Shown in pieces: positions 53,308 to 62,840 of a stretch of DNA of 64,000 bases (the first letter of the stretch is position 1; every line of letters starts with the position of its first letter). The notes below the pieces were generated by a model that saw only the letters and a list, made by a program, of their open reading frames with translations, was not told where the DNA came from and did no database searches. Made by a program: the position numbers and the translations under genes. The stretch comes from Paracoccaceae bacterium (GTDB lineage Bacteria > Pseudomonadota > Alphaproteobacteria > Rhodobacterales > Rhodobacteraceae): contig JAGQRV010000037.1 of NCBI GenBank assembly GCA_020425125.1, positions 1 through 64,000 of the forward strand, written 5' to 3'.

Positions 53308-53579
53308 ACAGTTGGGCAATCCAGATGGTGTTCACCACCGACCTTCCGCCGCCAGGCTTGCCGGAGCGGCGACCCGCGGACTCCCATGGCAGATTGGTCG
53401 GCAAAAAGGCTATCGGGGCTTCGGGCGCCGGACCAAGACGCTGGCATGTCCGGCCGGCGCAACCGGCGGTCCCGGGCCGTACCGCGCCAGTCGGCCAGAG
53501 ATTCCGACACCTGCGCACGCGCAACGCACGCACCACGGGACGCGCTGCGGCCCAATCTGCCGAACCATCCGCCCCGGGT
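53308..53579. other. Convergent intergenic region between soxG and phaC
   Basis: 272 bases, no supported gene. Frames that are open here are antisense or out of frame and have a random-looking composition (rich in Arg, Pro and Ala). I do not see a clear bidirectional terminator. Confidence 0.5.
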
Positions 53580-54689
53580 CTAGCGATCAGCGAGCCAGGA
53601 GGTCACCGTCTCCCGCAGGGTCCGGCGCGACGACCCGCCGGCGACCATTACGCCGATATGCCCGCCCCGCGCGACGAACTCGGTGTAATCGGACGTGCCG
53701 GTCTTGCCGCGAAGGGCCTTCGTCATCGCAGGCGGGATGATGTGGTCGGTCTCGGTATAGATGTTGAGGATCGGCATCGTGACCCTGCCGAGATCGATGC
53801 GTTCACCGGAAAGCACGAGTTCGCCGCGGACGAGCCGGTTCTCCCGATAGAGATCGTTGAGCCACTGCTTGGCGGCACCGCCGGCATGGGCGGGACGATC
53901 TGCCAGCCATTTCTCCATCCGCAGGAAGTTCATCAGCTTGGCGTCGTCCTGGCTGGCCTCGACCAGGGTCAGATTGTACTTCGCAAGACTTCGCATCGGT
54001 GTCATCAGCGTGAAGGCCATGCCGCCGATTTCGCCGGGAACATTGCCGTAGGTGTCGACCAGCAGATCGATGTCGGCGGCGTCGAGACTGCGGGCCCAGA
54101 CGTTCATGAAGCCGCGCCCCGGATGGGGGTCGTCGATATCGGCGTGGAAGTCGACGGGCGTGACGGCAAGGATCAGATTGCGAAGCTTTTCCGGGAACAT
54201 TGCCGCGTAGCAAAGCGAGAGCACGCCCCCCTGGCAGATACCGAGGAGGTTGATTGCTTCCTGACCGGACTCGGTCCGGACAGTGTCCACGAAGGCATCC
54301 AGATAGCCTTCGACATAGTCGCCAAGGTCGTCGTAGCGGCAGGCACGGTTCGGATGACCCCAGTCCACGACGTAGACATCGAGTCCCCCCTCCATCAGGC
54401 TGCCCAGGAACGACCGGTCGGGCTGCAGATCGAGCACGGTGTAGCGCCCGACCAGCGCATAGATGACGAGAACCGGCACCTTTCCTGTGCTCCGCTCGCC
54501 AGGCTCGCCGCAGTGGTAGAGCACCTTGTCGCCGATCCTGTGCACTTCCTCCTTCGGCATCGTCGCAAGCTCGACGTCGCGGTCGCGTGTGACCGCAAGC
54601 TGCCGCGCGGTTTCGGCGAGACGGCGCTGCGTCTCGATCAGCCTGGTCAGTTCGGTGGTGATCGGTGCAGTGTCGGGGATCTCGCTCAT
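53580..54689 (-). CDS. phaC: Class III polyhydroxyalkanoate synthase, catalytic subunit
   Basis: Polymerises 3-hydroxyacyl-CoA into PHA. The 369-residue length is that of class III PhaC (class I is about 590). The lipase-like box GICQGG supplies the catalytic cysteine (about residue 151). The acid and base are in TETDHIIPP and RGGHIGVMVAG. It overlaps phaE by four bases. Class III enzymes always need PhaE, encoded just upstream, so this pair is complete. It stands near acyl-CoA genes that could feed it monomers. Confidence 0.93.
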   Translation of the reverse strand: MSEIPDTAPITTELTRLIETQRRLAETARQLAVTRDRDVELATMPKEEVHRIGDKVLYHCGEPGERSTGKVPVLVIYALVGRYTVLDLQPDRSFLGSLMEGGLDVYVVDWGHPNRACRYDDLGDYVEGYLDAFVDTVRTESGQEAINLLGICQGGVLSLCYAAMFPEKLRNLILAVTPVDFHADIDDPHPGRGFMNVWARSLDAADIDLLVDTYGNVPGEIGGMAFTLMTPMRSLAKYNLTLVEASQDDAKLMNFLRMEKWLADRPAHAGGAAKQWLNDLYRENRLVRGELVLSGERIDLGRVTMPILNIYTETDHIIPPAMTKALRGKTGTSDYTEFVARGGHIGVMVAGGSSRRTLRETVTSWLADR

Positions 54690-55360
54690 TCCTCGCTCCG
54701 GGACGGTGCCTTGGAGAGGTCGCGGCGCAGGCGCCGGTTCTCGCGTTCAAGATCATGCACCCGACGCGCCAGTTCATCGATCTCCTCGCGCGTCGGCAGG
54801 TGGTAGTGTTCGGCGACGCGGCCGACGAGCCAGCGCTGTTCAAGCAGGTACGCCATCATGGCTCGCAGGAAGCGGCGCTGCAGGTCGGCGAAGGTCTCCG
54901 ACCTGTTAAATGCCATCAGCGTCTCGTCGACCGTATCATTCCAAAGATCGAGAGCCGCGCCGGAATCGTCGACCTTCATGCCCTTTGCGGACAGGCGGGC
55001 CTGGAAGGTGGTGCAGATCTCGGTCGTGACCCGCGCCACCTCTGCGGCATAGGCCTGCCCGACCTGTGCAAGCTCGACCGCCGGCGCAAAGGTTCTCAGC
55101 GTCTCGCGATCGAGCGAAACGAAGTCGGACCATTGCGGCGTGCCGAGCACGCTTTCCAGTGCATCCGCGATCTTCTGCCCGTCCTTGCCCCAGGTCGCGG
55201 GATTGAGCAGTTCCATGGCCGGCACCGCCCGACCGACCAGGGCTGCTTGCCATGCATTCGTCCAGGCGCCCATGATCTGGCTCGACGCCTCGCCGATTTC
55301 CGATATCTTCGGATTGCGCAAGGCGTCCATCCACATCTGGAATGGGTTGCTCGTACTCAT
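54686..55360 (-). CDS. phaE: Class III PHA synthase subunit PhaE
   Basis: A 224-residue helical protein starting MSTSNPFQMWMDAL. Leucine- and glutamate-rich helices cover most of it, and a C-terminal coiled coil (about residues 190-215, LARRVHDLERENRRLRRD) fits class III/IV partner subunits. It is non-catalytic but stabilises PhaC. The start at 55360 is chosen from the PhaE-like opening; the frame upstream enters the ohr gene. The coupled overlap with phaC supports the call. Confidence 0.88.
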   Translation of the reverse strand: MSTSNPFQMWMDALRNPKISEIGEASSQIMGAWTNAWQAALVGRAVPAMELLNPATWGKDGQKIADALESVLGTPQWSDFVSLDRETLRTFAPAVELAQVGQAYAAEVARVTTEICTTFQARLSAKGMKVDDSGAALDLWNDTVDETLMAFNRSETFADLQRRFLRAMMAYLLEQRWLVGRVAEHYHLPTREEIDELARRVHDLERENRRLRRDLSKAPSRSEE

Positions 55361-55388
55361 GGCGTCCCCGCTGTCGTTGTTCCCGGTC

Positions 55389-55859
55389 TCAGGCGCCGGC
55401 GGCTTCGAGCACCGCCGCAGGTGCGCCGTCCGATCCCTTCCACGCCACGAGGCGGACCTGCACGTCCAAATTGTTCCGCGTTGCCCGCGAATAGGGACAG
55501 ATCCCATGCGCCGCACGTGTCACTGACTCCGCATCTTCGCGGCTCGCATCCGGCAGCGCCACGTCGAGGCCGGCAAAAAGCTGGAACTTGCCGTCGGGAG
55601 CAGACTCCAGTCCGGTATGCACCGTCACCTGCGGAGCGCCGATCTTGAGCTTGCTTTCGCGGGCGCAGAGAAGGAGCGCGCTGGTGAAACAGGCCGCGTA
55701 GCCGCAAGCGAAGAGCTGTTCCGGATTTGTCGCCCCGCCCATGCCACCGAGTTCCTTGGGCATGGCGAGATTGACCTCGAGCAGCCCGTCATGCGAGCGC
55801 GCGCTGCCGCTGCGGCCCTCGTGAGTCGCAGTTGCCGAGGTCTTGTAGATAATTCCCAT
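55389..55859 (-). CDS. ohr: Organic hydroperoxide resistance protein (Ohr/OsmC family)
   Basis: A 156-residue peroxidase that reduces organic hydroperoxides with lipoyl-linked thiols. The redox cysteines are Cys57 in CGYAACF and Cys121 in CPYSRATRNN, and the ATNPEQLFA segment is typical of Ohr rather than OsmC. A further cysteine at residue 52 is present. It is on the minus strand upstream of phaE, 28 bases away, and probably has its own promoter. No OhrR-type repressor is next to it. Confidence 0.9.
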   Translation of the reverse strand: MGIIYKTSATATHEGRSGSARSHDGLLEVNLAMPKELGGMGGATNPEQLFACGYAACFTSALLLCARESKLKIGAPQVTVHTGLESAPDGKFQLFAGLDVALPDASREDAESVTRAAHGICPYSRATRNNLDVQVRLVAWKGSDGAPAAVLEAAGA

Positions 55860-56056
55860 GGTCGTTCCTCCGTTTTCTCAGGGGGGTCTGAATTGTCACG
55901 CCTTCAGGCAATGCCGCCCGTTCAGATGCATCGCTTGGACATTTCTCGCCGCTGCGCGGCGCCAAGGCTGCCGGCCCGCATCCTGTCGTGGCGTCGACAT
56001 TGCGACCGGCATTCGGGACAGTCCGGGAGCTGGCACCACCGCGCATCGCTCCATCC

Positions 56057-56836
56057 TCACAGCGGAGAGACCAGATGGCCGCCATCGACGACGAGCGTCG
56101 TGCCGGTCATGAACGAGCCCGCTTCCGAGGCCAGCAGCAGCAGCGGACCGTCAAGCTCCTCCGGGCGCCCGAGGCGCCGCTGCGTGATCCGCTTGACCTG
56201 GGCCTTCCCGGCGTCGCTGGCGAAGAAATCGCGGTTGAGGTCGGTCTCGATATAGCCCGGCGCCAGCGCATTCACGCGGATCCCGTACCTCGACCATTCC
56301 AGCGCATGCTGCGCGGTCATCTGCACCATCGCCGCCTTGGAGGCCGCGTAAGCGGTGACACCTGCGCCCTGCCGAAGGCCGAGAATCGAGGCCACATTGA
56401 CGATGGCACCCGGCCGCTTCGCCGCGACGAGACGGCGGACCGCGGCGACCGAGACACGTCGAGCACCGTCCAGGTTGACCGCGAAGACGCGATGCCAGTC
56501 CTCGTCGGACTGATCGAGCGACGCGGCGGGTTCGGCGACCCCGCTGTTGTTGAGGACAAGGTCGACCGGTCCGAGGGCCGCCTCTGCGGCCGCAACCGCT
56601 GCCTCGACCGACGCGCCATCGGTCACATCCATGGCAACGACCGCGGCGCGCGCGCCCTGAGATTCCAGTCGTTCGCGCAGCGCCTCCATCGGCGCCGTCC
56701 GCCGGGCGGCGAGCGCAACGGCCGCACCGGCCCCGGCCAGCGTTTCGGCGAAGCGGGCACCAAGTGCGCCGGAGGCGCCGGTGACAATTGCGGTTCGGCC
56801 GGCAAGCGAAAAGCGGGCGGCGAGGTTGGGGGTCAT
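56057..56836 (-). CDS. Short-chain dehydrogenase/reductase (LvaD-like position)
   Basis: A 259-residue SDR with TGASGALGARFA as the nucleotide loop (about residues 19-30), an NNSG segment, the catalytic serine in NVASI and the YxxxK pair in AYAASKAAM. The absence of an acidic residue at the usual NAD position is not readable without alignment, so cofactor is open. It is the last gene of the lva-like operon. In that operon the SDR LvaD reduces a 4-keto acyl-CoA to the 4-hydroxyacyl-CoA, which would fit. Confidence 0.88.
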   Translation of the reverse strand: MTPNLAARFSLAGRTAIVTGASGALGARFAETLAGAGAAVALAARRTAPMEALRERLESQGARAAVVAMDVTDGASVEAAVAAAEAALGPVDLVLNNSGVAEPAASLDQSDEDWHRVFAVNLDGARRVSVAAVRRLVAAKRPGAIVNVASILGLRQGAGVTAYAASKAAMVQMTAQHALEWSRYGIRVNALAPGYIETDLNRDFFASDAGKAQVKRITQRRLGRPEELDGPLLLLASEAGSFMTGTTLVVDGGHLVSPL

Positions 56837-57165
56837 CGGGACGCCTCCCCGATATAAACGATACGCTCGTCGGCACTGACAGACGTCGGATCGGCAATCC
56901 AGGCACGAACAGCGGCATAGGCGTGCAGCTTCTCATAGAGCGCGACGTCGTCGTCGTGATGCCCGGCCCGGATTGCGGCGGCCTCTGCCGGAATGGCGGC
57001 GCGGGCCGTCTCGGACCTCTGGCCGAGGGCGAGATCGCGGCGCGCGGTATCAATGGCATTCGCGGTGAGAAGCGCCGTATAGCGGCCGGCGCCGGGCAGC
57101 GAGGGCGCCGCGTCCCGCAGGACTGCAGCAGCGCTTTCGAGAAGGTCGAGGGCATCCTGACTCAT
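56833..57165 (-). CDS. DUF6285 small protein (LvaB-like)
   Basis: A 110-residue helical, alanine-rich protein (MSQDALDLLESAAAVL) of the DUF6285 type, which is nearly always next to an APH-like phosphotransferase. In Pseudomonas putida a small protein of this sort, LvaB, is needed together with the kinase LvaA. Overlaps of four bases on both sides (56833-56836 and 57162-57165) indicate strict coupling of expression with the SDR and the kinase. Confidence 0.8.
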   Translation of the reverse strand: MSQDALDLLESAAAVLRDAAPSLPGAGRYTALLTANAIDTARRDLALGQRSETARAAIPAEAAAIRAGHHDDDVALYEKLHAYAAVRAWIADPTSVSADERIVYIGEASR

Positions 57166-58175
57166 GCGATGTTCCTTCCGGCGGCAGTCATCCTCAGGGC
57201 TGCAAGTTCAACGGGGTCGGCGATGCGCGCCGTCAGCGCGAGGTTCAGTGCTTCCGCGCCGCTCGCCCGGCGTCGACCCTGCTGAAGCGCGATGACGGCC
57301 CAGCGGATATGCGCCACGATCTCCCACCAGCGGACCCGCGAGGGATCGATGACGCGGCCGCTCGCCTCTGCATAGCCCTCGTAGAAATGCTCGCGGTCGC
57401 AGATCCCGCCGGCCTCGAGGTCGGGGCGGGAGAAGCGCCAGCATTCGGCGCAGAACCAGCCGATATCGGCCATCGGATCCGACCACGCCGCGAATTCCCA
57501 GTCGAGGATCGCGGTCAGCCCAGCGTCGTCGACAAGGATGTTTCCCGTGCGGAAATCCTGATGGGTAAGCACGACGTCGACCGGCGCCGGCGCCATACGC
57601 TCGGCCTGGCGGAGCGCCCATTCCAGCCCCGGGCGGACAGCGCCCATCGAATCGAGACGCTCGCGCATCAGCGCAATCTCGGACCGGGCGGGGTCCGCGG
57701 GCTTCGGCCCCAGCACGGCGGCAAGAAGCGGGTCCGGCGTGATCGCGTGAATCCGGGCAAGCTGACGGCCAAGCTCCTGGCCGAGTGCGGCCCGGTCTCC
57801 GCCGAGCTTGACTTCGCGAACGATCTTCGGACCGTAGCCGACGCCCGACACCCTCTCGACAAGTGCGAAGGGGCCGCCCGCAACGCTGTCATCCTCGCAG
57901 AAGGCGACCGGCCGCGGCACCGCGACACCCGCGGCCCAGGCGGCCGAAACAAGCGCGTGCTCGTCCTTCCGCGAACGGCTCGCGTCGATCGTCCCTTCCG
58001 CATCGCGGCGCAAGACCAGGGGAAGCAGCGTTCCGTCGGCGCGGACGTCGAGCCCCCAGCTTTCCTGGATGGCGCCACCCGAAAGCTTTTCCGCCCGCTC
58101 GACGGTGACCTCGCTGGCCTTCAGCGCGTTCCGCAGCCAGGACTCGAGCGACGCGTTTCCGACGAAGCCGTTCAT
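57162..58175 (-). CDS. APH-like phosphotransferase (LvaA/ACAD10-11 kinase-like)
   Basis: A 337-residue kinase-fold protein starting [14 protein letters not shown] at 58175. Brenner's motif H-x-D-x4-N is seen in LTHQDFRTGN and the metal-binding aspartate in ILDWEFA (about residues 210-230). Homologues fused or adjacent to acyl-CoA dehydrogenases phosphorylate the 4-hydroxyl of 4-hydroxyacyl-CoA. The gene overlaps an acyl-CoA dehydrogenase by four bases, exactly the functional pair known from LvaA-LvaC and ACAD10/11. Confidence 0.87.
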   Translation of the reverse strand: MNGFVGNASLESWLRNALKASEVTVERAEKLSGGAIQESWGLDVRADGTLLPLVLRRDAEGTIDASRSRKDEHALVSAAWAAGVAVPRPVAFCEDDSVAGGPFALVERVSGVGYGPKIVREVKLGGDRAALGQELGRQLARIHAITPDPLLAAVLGPKPADPARSEIALMRERLDSMGAVRPGLEWALRQAERMAPAPVDVVLTHQDFRTGNILVDDAGLTAILDWEFAAWSDPMADIGWFCAECWRFSRPDLEAGGICDREHFYEGYAEASGRVIDPSRVRWWEIVAHIRWAVIALQQGRRRASGAEALNLALTARIADPVELAALRMTAAGRNIA

Positions 58176-59416
58176 GCGCCCCACAGCCAGAAGTTGTCGC
58201 GTTCCCGGGCATAGGCATCGGCGAGCACCATGCGATGCACTTCCGAGGCGCCGTCGACGAGTCGCGCCTGGCGCGCGTAGCGGTAGATCCATTCCAAGAT
58301 CGTGTCCCTCGAGTACCCTTTCGCTCCACAAAGCTGGATCGCCGTGTCGGCGGCCGCGTGCAGCGTGTCCGCGACATGGATTTTCGCCATGGACACCTCT
58401 TTCCGGGCAAAATCGCCCTGGTCGAGTTTCCAGGCCGCATGCATCGTCAGGAGCCGCCCGACCTGAATGTCGTGGGCCAGCCTGCCGAGCATCACCTTGA
58501 CGGATTCGCGGTCGGCCAGGCGCACGCCGAAGCCGGTGCGGTCGTCGATATAGTCCTGTGCGATGCCCATCGCGCGCTTGGCCAGACCAAGCCAGCGCAT
58601 GCAATGGGTCAGCCGCGCAGTCCCCAGCCGGACCTGCGTCACCTTGAGCCCGTCGCCGACATTCAGAAGCCGGTTCGCATCCGGGATCTCCAGCCCGTCG
58701 AACCGGAGCTCGCAATGCCCGCCATGTTCCTCCGGCCCCATGATCGGGATTCGTCGCACGATCTCCCAGCCGGGCTGGTCCCTGTGGAACAGGAAGGCGG
58801 TCAGATGCCGCCGCCGTTCGTCCGGGTTCGGATCGGTGCGGGCGATCAGGATGAAATGCGCCGCCTCCCCCGCCCCGGTGATGAACCACTTGTGGCCGGT
58901 AACCTTCCAGACGTCGCCGTCCCGTTCGGCGCGGGTCCGGATCATGCCGGGATCCGAGCCGCCACCCGGTGCCGGTTCGGTCATGGCGAAGGCCGATCGG
59001 ACCTGGCCGTCGACAATCGGCTGGAGCCAGTCGTCCTGCTGTGCGGATGTCGCCAGCCGCGCCAGTACATCCATGTTGCCGTCGTCCGGCGCCGCGCAGT
59101 TGAAGACGACCGGCCCAAAGATCGACCGGTTCGCCTCCTCGTACATCACCGCGCGGGCGGTGATCGAAAGTCCCATTCCACCACGGGCCGCCGGCGTCTG
59201 AGGCGCCCAGAGCCCCTCGGCCTTCGCCTTCGCGCGGAGCGGCTCGAGCGCGTCGAGCCGGATGTTATCATGCGCATCCCAGTTCGCGCGGTCGGCCTCG
59301 ACCGGCAGGACATGCGCATCGACAAAGCTCCGCACCTGCGTGCGCAGCTCCTCGACCTCGCGCGGGAGCGCGAAGCCGATGGACCCGGACGAAGCGATCC
59401 TGGAACCCTGGTTCAA
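58172..59416 (-). CDS. Acyl-CoA dehydrogenase (LvaC/ACAD11-like)
   Basis: A 414-residue protein with the ACAD fold: [15 protein letters not shown] as the FAD/substrate loop, [14 protein letters not shown], and a C-terminal [12 protein letters not shown] helix in place of GTSEI. The ending FWLWGA and the ASEVHRM segment are typical of ACAD10/11-like proteins. In the lva system the ACAD eliminates phosphate from 4-phosphoacyl-CoA and rearranges it to a 3-hydroxyacyl-CoA rather than doing a net oxidation. Overlaps with both neighbours by four bases. Confidence 0.9.
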   Translation of the reverse strand: MNQGSRIASSGSIGFALPREVEELRTQVRSFVDAHVLPVEADRANWDAHDNIRLDALEPLRAKAKAEGLWAPQTPAARGGMGLSITARAVMYEEANRSIFGPVVFNCAAPDDGNMDVLARLATSAQQDDWLQPIVDGQVRSAFAMTEPAPGGGSDPGMIRTRAERDGDVWKVTGHKWFITGAGEAAHFILIARTDPNPDERRRHLTAFLFHRDQPGWEIVRRIPIMGPEEHGGHCELRFDGLEIPDANRLLNVGDGLKVTQVRLGTARLTHCMRWLGLAKRAMGIAQDYIDDRTGFGVRLADRESVKVMLGRLAHDIQVGRLLTMHAAWKLDQGDFARKEVSMAKIHVADTLHAAADTAIQLCGAKGYSRDTILEWIYRYARQARLVDGASEVHRMVLADAYARERDNFWLWGA

Positions 59417-61170
59417 AGCAGGCCGCGGCGCCGGCGTTCGGCGTCGTCCCAGGCGGTCAGTGGCTGGTAGTCCGGCACGAAGCCAAGGCCCTTGCGGGCG
59501 TCGGATGAAACCGCGGTCTGGCTCGTCACCACGTCGATCAGGGCCGGCGCATTGGCAAGTGCCCGGCGCAAGGCACCGGCAAGATCGGCCGGGTTCTCGA
59601 CACGCTCCCCGTGCAGGCCGAGCGCCTTCGCCATGCCGGCATAGTCAGAGTGGCGCAGCACCGTGCCGACGACGCGGCCACCGTAATTTTCCTCCTGATC
59701 GTACCGCTCGATGTTCCATGCGGCGTTGTTGGACACGATGAAGACTGCCTTCGCACCGTGACGGACTGCGGTGTCGATCTCCATCGCGTTGAGTCCGTAG
59801 GCACCGTCGCCGGTGATCGAGATCACCTGCCGGTCGGGATAGGCCAGCGCGGCAGCCACGGCATAAGGCACGCCGACGCCCAGGCAACCGAAGGCACCGG
59901 CGTCGATGTAGGTCTTCGCCTCAAGACCGACCCGCGCAAAGGACAGCAGATCGCCACCATCCGCAACGGCGATGAAATCCGGGTCCGCGACTTCGCGGAT
60001 GGCTTCGAAAATGGCCGACGGATGGACCTTGCCGTCGCTGCCCTTCGTCGGCGCGGCCTTGCGTTTTTCCGGGTCTGAGCGGTCGAGATGCTTCCGGCGC
60101 AGACCATCGGCCCAGGCGCGGTCGGTCGCTGGCGCACGGTTGCCCATCGCCTCGACGATGGCGGAAAGCGCGAGCGACGGGGTCGCGAGCAGCTCGGGCG
60201 CACCCCGGCGGTTGTCGATCAACTCGCCGGCATTGTCGGCGATGCGGATGAACCGCGCCTCGGGATAGACCGCGGGCGACCCGTAGCCGAGCTGATAGTC
60301 GAGCTTGCGTCCGACGACGACCACGAGATCGGCCTGCCCCATGACCACGCCGCGCATCGCGCCGACGACCGACGGGTGTTCGGGCGGCACGAGTCCGCGG
60401 CTTTCCTGCGTGTCGAGGTAGACCGCGCCGGAGGCATCGAGCAGGCGCAGCAGTTCGGGCGCGGCATCGCGGGCACCGCGTCCCGTCACCACGAGCGGAC
60501 GCTTCGCGGCCAGGATTGCGTCGGCCGCTTCGAGGACGGCATCCGCCTCGGGCGGGATCGTTCTCGGCGGCTTCGGCCGCATCCAGTCGTCGAGGACCAG
60601 CGTCGGCGGGACATGCGTGCGCAGAACGTCCGTCGGGATCTCGATATAGGACGGCCCCGGCTCACCCATATCGCCAAAGGCGCGCGCGACGGCCTCGTCC
60701 AGTTCGCGGATCACCTGGTCCGCCACCCGTGCCGTCCGGCAGTAGCGCGCCACGGGCTGAATGATCGAGACATGGGGAATGTCCTGAAGCGGCCCCATGT
60801 TCGCCTGCGGCCGCGAGGTGCAGCCGCCGATCACAAGCACTGGAATGCGTGCGAGCGACGCATTGGCAATCGAGGTGACGGTATTCGTCACGCCGGGACC
60901 GGCAGTCACCATGGCGACACCGAGCATGCCGGTCAGTTCCGAATGGGCATGGGCCATGTGGACGGCGGCACCTTCGTGACGGCAATCCACGATGCGGATT
61001 CCAAGGCGGGCAACGTGATCCCAGATCGGCTGGATATGCCCGCCCTGAAGCCCGAAGATGCGGTCGATGCCACGAGCCTTGAGGAACTTCGCGATCCACG
61101 CGGCAACGGATTCGGCGTCGGTGTTGAGGTCGTTGCCCGGTCGTGTCAGGGTCTCGGCTTCTGCGCTCAT
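59413..61170 (-). CDS. Thiamine-diphosphate-dependent enzyme (acetolactate synthase/2-hydroxyacyl-CoA lyase superfamily)
   Basis: A 585-residue protein with the standard three-domain TPP layout: catalytic glutamate in [25 protein letters not shown] in the N-terminal domain, and the cofactor motif [11 protein letters not shown] to NNAAWNIE in the C-terminal domain. It lies in an operon of acyl-CoA genes, so a lyase acting on a 2-hydroxyacyl-CoA or a carboligase is more likely than branched-chain amino acid synthesis; no small regulatory subunit is next to it. It is not part of the described lva operon, so its substrate is open. Confidence 0.85.
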   Translation of the reverse strand: MSAEAETLTRPGNDLNTDAESVAAWIAKFLKARGIDRIFGLQGGHIQPIWDHVARLGIRIVDCRHEGAAVHMAHAHSELTGMLGVAMVTAGPGVTNTVTSIANASLARIPVLVIGGCTSRPQANMGPLQDIPHVSIIQPVARYCRTARVADQVIRELDEAVARAFGDMGEPGPSYIEIPTDVLRTHVPPTLVLDDWMRPKPPRTIPPEADAVLEAADAILAAKRPLVVTGRGARDAAPELLRLLDASGAVYLDTQESRGLVPPEHPSVVGAMRGVVMGQADLVVVVGRKLDYQLGYGSPAVYPEARFIRIADNAGELIDNRRGAPELLATPSLALSAIVEAMGNRAPATDRAWADGLRRKHLDRSDPEKRKAAPTKGSDGKVHPSAIFEAIREVADPDFIAVADGGDLLSFARVGLEAKTYIDAGAFGCLGVGVPYAVAAALAYPDRQVISITGDGAYGLNAMEIDTAVRHGAKAVFIVSNNAAWNIERYDQEENYGGRVVGTVLRHSDYAGMAKALGLHGERVENPADLAGALRRALANAPALIDVVTSQTAVSSDARKGLGFVPDYQPLTAWDDAERRRRGLL

Positions 61171-61186
61171 CTGTTCCCTCCCGAGC

Positions 61187-62746
61187 TCAATGGTCGGCCG
61201 CAGCCATCAACTGCGTCTTCAGCACGCGATGCAGGATCTTTCCCGTCGCGGTGCGTGGCATTTCCTCTTCGCGGAAGAACGAGATCGAGCGCGGCCGCTT
61301 GTAGCCGGCGATCTTGTCGCGGCACCACTCGAGGAGTTCCTTCTCGCTCGCCTCGGCCCCGGAATGGAGCACGACGACGCCGTGCACCTTCTCGCCCCAT
61401 TTCTCGTCCGGAAGGCCGATGATCGCCACGTCCTTGACCTTCGGACAGGCACCCAGCACTGCCTCGACCTCGGAGGGATAGATGTTCTCCCCGCCCGAAA
61501 TGATCATGTTCTTCTTGCGATCGATCAGCTTGATGTAGCCGTCACCGTCTCGGATCGCCATATCGCCGACCGTGCAATAGGTACCGCGGAACGCCTCCTC
61601 GGTCTTCTGGGGCTGGTTCCAGTAACCCGAGAATGTCCAGGGGTTGCAGGAATAGAGTTCACCCGGCTCGCCGTCCGGAACCTCGTTCCCGGCCTCGTCC
61701 ATCAGTCTGATTGGGGCCGATCCGACGCATTCCCGGCCGACACTGCCGAGATGGGTGAACTGTTCGTGCGGGCGAAGCATCGTGACCCAGCCGCACTCGC
61801 TCGATCCGTAGAGTTCGAAGAGCCCCGAATTCGGGAACATCTCCATCACGGCGCGCTTGGTTTCGGCGCGCGCCGGGGCAGAGGAGATCATCAGCTTGGA
61901 GACCCGGCCAAGGTCGAGCTTCTGGCTGCCTGCTGCGAGCATCATGATGTAGTGGGTGGGCACCAGCGAGGTGAAGGTCGCGCCCGACTCGCCCAACACC
62001 CGCACGCAGTGCTCGGGATCGAAATTCGCGCGCGAATAGATCGAGGTGACACCGCCGCAATAGCTGAAGGCGGCGAAGAAGTTCACCGAATTGGCATGGC
62101 ACATCGGCATCACCAGAAGCGCGTCGTCGTCGCGGTGAATGCTCAGTTCGATCTCGGTCATGAAGGCGAGCAGCGCGTTGCACTGGTGGTCGCGGATCAC
62201 ACCCTTGGGATTGCCGGTGGTTCCGGACGTATACATGAGCGTCCACGGCTCGTCGGCCGCGATGTCGAGCGCTGGCTCCCAGTCGCTGGCCCGTTCGAGC
62301 AGGCCCTCGTAGGTCTGCCAGCCGGCCGGCAGCTTTCCGGCACCGAAGTGGATGAAGTTTCCGGATGAAACCCCTAGGCGGTCGCGAACCTCCTCGACCA
62401 GACCGTAGAGCGAGTCCTGTGCGATCACCACCGCGGCATTCGAATCCTGAATGATGAAGGCCACCTCGGGCGGGCTCAGGCGGAAATTGATCGGGACCGC
62501 CACAAGTCCGGCCTTGGCGGTGGCGACATAGATCTCGGCCCATTCGAGGCAGTTGTAGGCGAGGACGGCCACCCGGTCACCGCGAGTCAGCCCGAGGCCC
62601 AGGAGCGCGTTGGCCAGCCGGCACGACCGGCGGTTCCATTCGAGGAACGTCAGCGAACGATCCAGGTCCCGCGCACCCAAACGGTCCGGCCGCAGCCGGG
62701 CGTGACCGCTTACCATCTGCCCCAATGTCAGCAGCGTCTGTCTCAT
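61187..62746 (-). CDS. Acyl-CoA synthetase (AMP-forming) (second, LvaE-like position)
   Basis: A 519-residue ligase. It has the P-loop-like [11 protein letters not shown] (about residues 171-181), the adenine motif ELYGSSECG, the hinge [23 protein letters not shown] and the catalytic lysine in TATGKILHR near the end. It is the first enzyme gene of the minus-strand operon and would activate the substrate acid (for example a 4-oxo or 4-hydroxy acid). It differs in length and context from the ligase at 40306, so the window encodes two separate activation steps. Confidence 0.92.
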   Translation of the reverse strand: MRQTLLTLGQMVSGHARLRPDRLGARDLDRSLTFLEWNRRSCRLANALLGLGLTRGDRVAVLAYNCLEWAEIYVATAKAGLVAVPINFRLSPPEVAFIIQDSNAAVVIAQDSLYGLVEEVRDRLGVSSGNFIHFGAGKLPAGWQTYEGLLERASDWEPALDIAADEPWTLMYTSGTTGNPKGVIRDHQCNALLAFMTEIELSIHRDDDALLVMPMCHANSVNFFAAFSYCGGVTSIYSRANFDPEHCVRVLGESGATFTSLVPTHYIMMLAAGSQKLDLGRVSKLMISSAPARAETKRAVMEMFPNSGLFELYGSSECGWVTMLRPHEQFTHLGSVGRECVGSAPIRLMDEAGNEVPDGEPGELYSCNPWTFSGYWNQPQKTEEAFRGTYCTVGDMAIRDGDGYIKLIDRKKNMIISGGENIYPSEVEAVLGACPKVKDVAIIGLPDEKWGEKVHGVVVLHSGAEASEKELLEWCRDKIAGYKRPRSISFFREEEMPRTATGKILHRVLKTQLMAAADH

Positions 62747-62801
62747 CCTCCCCTCCGCCCTTGTGCGCAGCCGCTGCGTTGTTCGCGGCTGCGTTGTGTA
62801 T

Positions 62802-62813
62802 TCTGAATTCAGA
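62802..62813. promoter_or_regulatory. Palindrome upstream of the lva-like operon (TCTGAATTCAGA)
   Basis: A perfect 12-base palindrome, 56-67 bases before the start of the acyl-CoA synthetase, in the only sizable gap of the minus-strand block (94 bases). An 8-base hairpin (arms 62767-62774 and 62785-62792) lies between it and the gene. It could be an operator but no matching regulator is in view. Confidence 0.35.
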
Positions 62814-62840
62814 GTTCACTATCCATGTTGCAGTTCCGCG

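Noticed and set aside
59413..61170. TPP enzyme as acetolactate synthase IlvB of branched-chain amino acid synthesis
   Set aside because: No ilvH/ilvN small subunit or ilvC nearby; it is embedded by overlaps in an acyl-CoA operon.
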